The notes beneath the pieces were generated by a model. It saw only the letters and a program-made list of their open reading frames with translations, ran no database searches and was not told where the DNA came from. The position numbers were made by a program, and so were the translations under genes. Of a DNA stretch of 16,965 nucleotides, positions 14,460 to 16,965 are shown piece by piece. This stretch comes from Bacillota bacterium (lineage in GTDB: Bacteria > Bacillota > GCA-003054495 > Carboxydocellales > JAJZTU01), in the NCBI GenBank assembly GCA_021848765.1, contig JAJZTU010000040.1, positions 1-16,965 of the forward strand. Direction: 5' to 3'. Every line of letters starts with the position of its first letter. Position 1 is the stretch's first letter.

Positions 14460-14856
14460 TTACTCACCAATACCCGCCAACAGCAGGCCGGTAGCACCTC
14501 CGAAGGCGAATCAGCCACAGACGAGGAAGCCGGGGCAGCCGAACCAACCTCATAACGTCTCCTTTGATGAGCTGTTACACCGGGAGCTAAACTGGCAGCA
14601 GGAAGTAAAATTATCCGCCCATGCGGAAAAAAGGCTTATGGAAAGAAACATCTCTTTATCGCAAGAGGACTTCAACAAAATAAACAAGGCCGTTCAACAG
14701 GCGGCAGCCAAGGGTTCCAGAGATTCCTTGATTTTATACAGGGATATGGCCCTGGTAACCAGTATTACAAACCGAACAGTCATTACAGCCGTAGACGGCA
14801 AGAGTATGGAAGAGCATGTTTTCACCAATATTGACAGTGCAGTAATTGTCAAGTAG
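14437..14856 (+). CDS. Small flagellar operon protein (TIGR02530 type)
   Basis: The product is 139 aa. A Pro/Asn/Gln-rich N terminus (about 1-45) precedes a conserved domain with KLSAHAEKRLMERNISLS (about 67-84). The next segment, SRDSLILYRDMALVTSITNRTVITAVD, ends in HVFTNIDSAVIVK. This matches the small protein of unknown function found between flgD and flgE in Firmicutes flagellar operons (the 'flagellar operon protein' family). Its molecular role is not established. ATG 14437 has AAAGGAGGG upstream and overlaps flgD by 23 nt, suggesting coupled translation. Confidence 0.85.
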   Translation: MDLKNYSNYSPIPANSRPVAPPKANQPQTRKPGQPNQPHNVSFDELLHRELNWQQEVKLSAHAEKRLMERNISLSQEDFNKINKAVQQAAAKGSRDSLILYRDMALVTSITNRTVITAVDGKSMEEHVFTNIDSAVIVK

Positions 14857-14857
14857 C

Positions 14858-14881
14858 GCAGCTGGCCCGAAAGGAAGCTGC
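14858..14881 (+). other. Hairpin 1 upstream of flgE
   Basis: GCAGCT (14858-14863) pairs with AGCTGC (14876-14881); inside, CC-cgaaa-GG can extend the stem. It lies 2 nt after the upstream stop codon. No T run follows. Confidence 0.5.
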
Positions 14882-14884
14882 TGA

Positions 14885-14910
14885 ATTCCACTGACCGACT
14901 GAAGTGGAAT
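14885..14910 (+). promoter_or_regulatory. Hairpin 2 just upstream of the flgE ribosome binding site
   Basis: ATTCCACT (14885-14892) pairs with AGTGGAAT (14903-14910) around a 10-nt loop. The stem ends 4 nt before the flgE AAGGAGG (14915-14921). It is followed by CAAAAAGG, not Ts, so it is not a terminator. It could be an mRNA processing or stability element, or a translation control site. Confidence 0.55.
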
Positions 14911-14929
14911 CAAAAAGGAGGATAAATAA

Positions 14930-16888
14930 ATGATTCGTTCTTTATATTCCGGTATTTCGGGCATGAGGAACCACCAAATTCGTATGGACGTGGTGGGTAA
15001 TAACATCGCCAACGTAAACACCACCGGTTTTAAGGCCGGTCGGGTAAACTTTCAGGATGCCTTGAGTCAGACAATCCGTTCCGGCGGAGACGGCGCCAAC
15101 CCCGCACAGGTGGGTTCGGGAATGTCTGTGGGATCTATTTCTAACAACTTTTCTCAAGGCCCCAAGCAGAGCACCGGCAGAACCCTCGATATGGCCATTG
15201 ATGGCAATGGTTTCTTTGTAGTTAAGGATAGCGCCAACAATGAGTATTACACCAGGGAAGGTATCTTCTTTATGGACGATGAGGGCTACCTGGTAAACGG
15301 CGACGGGTTGAGAGTCCAGTCCAGCCAGGGGGATATCAGGGTGTATAACGGCCCCATTTCAACCATTAGCGTTGGCCCCAATGGAGCCATAACCGGTACA
15401 AACACTTCGGGAGATCCCTTGATGTTTACTTCAGGTGCCTCAGTCAAACCTCAACCGACCAAAGTTATAGAAGCAAGCTTGGTAGGGGGGGCAATAACAA
15501 ACCCTGTACCAATTGTTTCATCAAACGGTTCATTAGCTGGGGATGCTATTGTGCCAGCTACCCCTCCAGTAGAGGCAAAGGTAGCCGGCAATAGTGACGG
15601 CGTTGTGCAGCTGGGCATATCTTTACCACCGGTTGATATGTCAGGTGCAGACTATGAACTTACAATTGAGTATAATGACGGTAATGCTACAATAGGACCT
15701 ATTACTCTTAATGGAGGACTAGATAGTGTGTCGAGTTGGCAAGATTTAGCTACCAAACTACAGGCTGCTATCGACGGGTCCGCTATTGGTCCCAATAAGG
15801 TTAAAGTCAGCTATAATGAAAGCCCCTTTGGTAGTTTGGTATTCGAGACGATAACTGATCCGGATGCTATTAACGGAGCCGGGGATCCTATTACACCAAG
15901 CATCACCTTAGACGGTGCAGGTGTTGCTAAATATATGGGAAGTGTCACTAACCTAAGTAATGCAGGTACTGCTGTGGTTACCAAAGATTGGTCAGGAAAA
16001 ACATTTTCTGTTGACGTTGGAGACGGATGGCATAATATAACCACAGATGCTTCCTTTAACGCTATTACAAGTGGTAATGACCTTGCAAGTAAACTTCAAG
16101 CTTTAATTGATGCACAAGCCGGTGGAACTGGTAATGCCAACGTAACTGTTACTTGGGATACTGACCACCTGGTATTTACACCTGCTTCCGGGTACTCCGA
16201 AATAACTCTTGGCGGTCCGAATCTGTCTGATTTCGTTGGAGCAGCTTCTACAGCACAAGAAAATAACATGGACTGGAGTAAAAAGGATATCTCCGTTAAT
16301 TATAACGGGACAACTTACACCTTCACTGAGTATGAAATGAAAATGGCAGGGCTAAATAGCATTACAAGCGGAAGCGCCCTTGCCGCTGCAATGAAAAAAC
16401 TGATCAATACTAAAATAGGATCCGATAAGGTTGACGTTACCTGGTCTACCGACCACCTTGTTTTTAATACTAAAGATACGACCGGTTTAGGTATTAAGCC
16501 TAATATTACTATAACCGGGGCTGATGCCGGCGACTTTATTGGAAATAACCCTATTATCAAAGAAGGAACTGCCAGCATGTTACCGCCACCGGCTTCTCAG
16601 GAACCTAATAATGTTATTAAATTGGCTGCCTTCCAGAATCCGGAAGGGCTTACCAAGGCAGTCAGTAACTTGTTCCAAACTTCTGCATCATCAGGGACGG
16701 TAACTTACGGAAGAGGAAACTCTCCCGGCTACGGTACCATCCAATCGGGTTACCTGGAAATGTCCAATGTCGACCTGACAGAAGAATTCACCAACATGAT
16801 CACCACCCAGCGGGGCTATCAGGCCAACGCCAGGGTTATCACAGTATCTGACACATTACTTGAGGAACTTATCCAGCTTAAACGGTAG
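14930..16888 (+). CDS. flgE: FlgE, flagellar hook protein with an expanded repeat region
   Basis: The product is 652 aa. The N-terminal rod/hook domain starts MIRSLYSGISGM and contains VVGNNIANVNTTGFKAGRVNFQD (21-43). Next come QGPKQSTGRTLDMAIDGNGFFVV (76-98) and the FlgE-specific middle. The C terminus has MSNVDLTEEFTNMITTQRGYQANARVITVSD-type sequence (611-641). FlgE polymerises into the hook, the universal joint between rod and filament. Residues about 241-541 hold three diverged repeats of roughly 90 aa, in DNA visibly richer in A/T-ending codons than its flanks. These are probably surface D2-type domains. ATG 14930 has AAGGAGG at ideal spacing. The gap from the previous gene (73 nt) is the largest within the operon. 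A run of seven Gs (15485-15491) lies just before the repeat region. Confidence 0.95.
   Translation: MIRSLYSGISGMRNHQIRMDVVGNNIANVNTTGFKAGRVNFQDALSQTIRSGGDGANPAQVGSGMSVGSISNNFSQGPKQSTGRTLDMAIDGNGFFVVKDSANNEYYTREGIFFMDDEGYLVNGDGLRVQSSQGDIRVYNGPISTISVGPNGAITGTNTSGDPLMFTSGASVKPQPTKVIEASLVGGAITNPVPIVSSNGSLAGDAIVPATPPVEAKVAGNSDGVVQLGISLPPVDMSGADYELTIEYNDGNATIGPITLNGGLDSVSSWQDLATKLQAAIDGSAIGPNKVKVSYNESPFGSLVFETITDPDAINGAGDPITPSITLDGAGVAKYMGSVTNLSNAGTAVVTKDWSGKTFSVDVGDGWHNITTDASFNAITSGNDLASKLQALIDAQAGGTGNANVTVTWDTDHLVFTPASGYSEITLGGPNLSDFVGAASTAQENNMDWSKKDISVNYNGTTYTFTEYEMKMAGLNSITSGSALAAAMKKLINTKIGSDKVDVTWSTDHLVFNTKDTTGLGIKPNITITGADAGDFIGNNPIIKEGTASMLPPPASQEPNNVIKLAAFQNPEGLTKAVSNLFQTSASSGTVTYGRGNSPGYGTIQSGYLEMSNVDLTEEFTNMITTQRGYQANARVITVSDTLLEELIQLKR
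15650..15946 (+). repeat. FlgE internal repeat 1 (protein level)
   Basis: Residues about 241-339 contain the same order of elements as the next two units: a beta strand pair, SWQDLATKLQAAIDG, VKVSYNE...LVFET, and KYMGSV. It is the most diverged copy. Confidence 0.5.
15983..16249 (+). repeat. FlgE internal repeat 2 (protein level)
   Basis: Residues about 352-440 start DWSGKTFSVDV and contain AITSGNDLASKLQALIDA, VTWDTDHLVFTP and DFVGAA. They align with repeat 3 in the same order and spacing. Confidence 0.72.
16271..16552 (+). repeat. FlgE internal repeat 3 (protein level)
   Basis: Residues about 448-541 start DWSKKDISVNY and contain SITSGSALAAAMKKLINT, VTWSTDHLVFNT and DFIGNN, matching repeat 2 clearly. 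Confidence 0.72.
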
Positions 16889-16933
16889 TCCCGCAAGTAA
16901 ACCAAATTCAAACACGTAAAGGGTGAGTAGAAA

Positions 16934-16965
16934 GTGGCGGCAGCACCGCAGCAAAAAGCAACGCA
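16934..16965 (+). CDS. Start of the next operon gene (partial), possibly fliL
   Basis: GTG 16934 is preceded by AAAGGGTGA and reads MAAAPQQKAT to the window edge. A polar Ala/Gln/Lys start would fit the cytoplasmic tail of FliL, which is common after flgE, but ten residues cannot decide. Another frame from GTG 16924 reads an Arg/Lys-rich string with no ribosome binding site of its own and is less likely. Confidence 0.4.
   Translation, partial: MAAAPQQKAT

Noticed and set aside
14885..14910. Terminator before flgE
   Set aside because: The stem is followed by CAAAAAGGAGG, not a T run, and lies inside an operon whose genes must be co-expressed.
16924..16965. Arg/Lys-rich reading from GTG 16924
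   Set aside because: This GTG is itself part of the ribosome binding site for GTG 16934 and the peptide resembles no flagellar protein start.
1..16965. CRISPR arrays, tRNA or rRNA genes, insertion sequences
   Set aside because: No regularly spaced direct repeats, tRNA-like cloverleaf, rRNA segments, transposase or terminal inverted repeats were seen on reading both strands.

Overview
The window is a flagellar gene cluster, almost certainly from a Gram-positive, Firmicutes-type motile bacterium. The best guess is a Clostridia / Peptococcaceae (Desulfotomaculum-like) genome. The reasons are the fliW-csrA pair, a fliD-fliS-fliT-flaG cassette, the short FlgD, the small 'flagellar operon protein' (TIGR02530 type) between flgD and flgE, strong AGGAGG-type ribosome binding sites and frequent GTG starts. 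The genus is an inference and was not tested by any search.

Region 1 (1-600, minus strand): the 5' end of csrA and all of fliW, overlapping by 7 nt, transcribed leftwards. Region 2 (558-3480, plus strand): a late-gene cassette encoding the filament cap FliD, the flagellin chaperone FliS, a FliT-like chaperone and FlaG. It starts at a possible sigma-28 promoter and closes with a rho-independent terminator. fliD carries an in-frame TAA 32 codons before the conserved end of the protein. Region 3 (3499-5957): an accessory insert holding a HepT/MntA-type toxin-antitoxin pair (minus strand), a divergently transcribed DegT/DnrJ/EryC1/StrS-family protein whose PLP-lysine position reads Gln, and a 415-nt AT-rich spacer with a terminator. 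Region 4 (5958-16888, plus strand): a tightly packed early/middle operon flgB-flgC-fliE-fliF-fliG-fliH-fliI-fliJ-fliK-flgD-(flagellar operon protein)-flgE, followed by the start of another gene at the right edge.

The Region 4 genes build the rod base (FlgB, FlgC, FliE), the MS ring and rotor (FliF, FliG), the export ATPase complex (FliH, FliI, FliJ), hook-length control (FliK), and the hook and its cap (FlgE, FlgD). The Region 2 genes then complete the filament. FliW and CsrA couple flagellin level to flagellin translation.

Four points deserve attention: the premature stop in fliD, the lysine-less DegT protein, three diverged repeats inside FlgE in an AT-richer stretch, and a pair of hairpins just upstream of the flgE ribosome binding site. 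No tRNA, rRNA, CRISPR array or insertion sequence was seen. I did not find a clearly new system; the lysine-less DegT protein beside the toxin-antitoxin pair is the best candidate for something undescribed.
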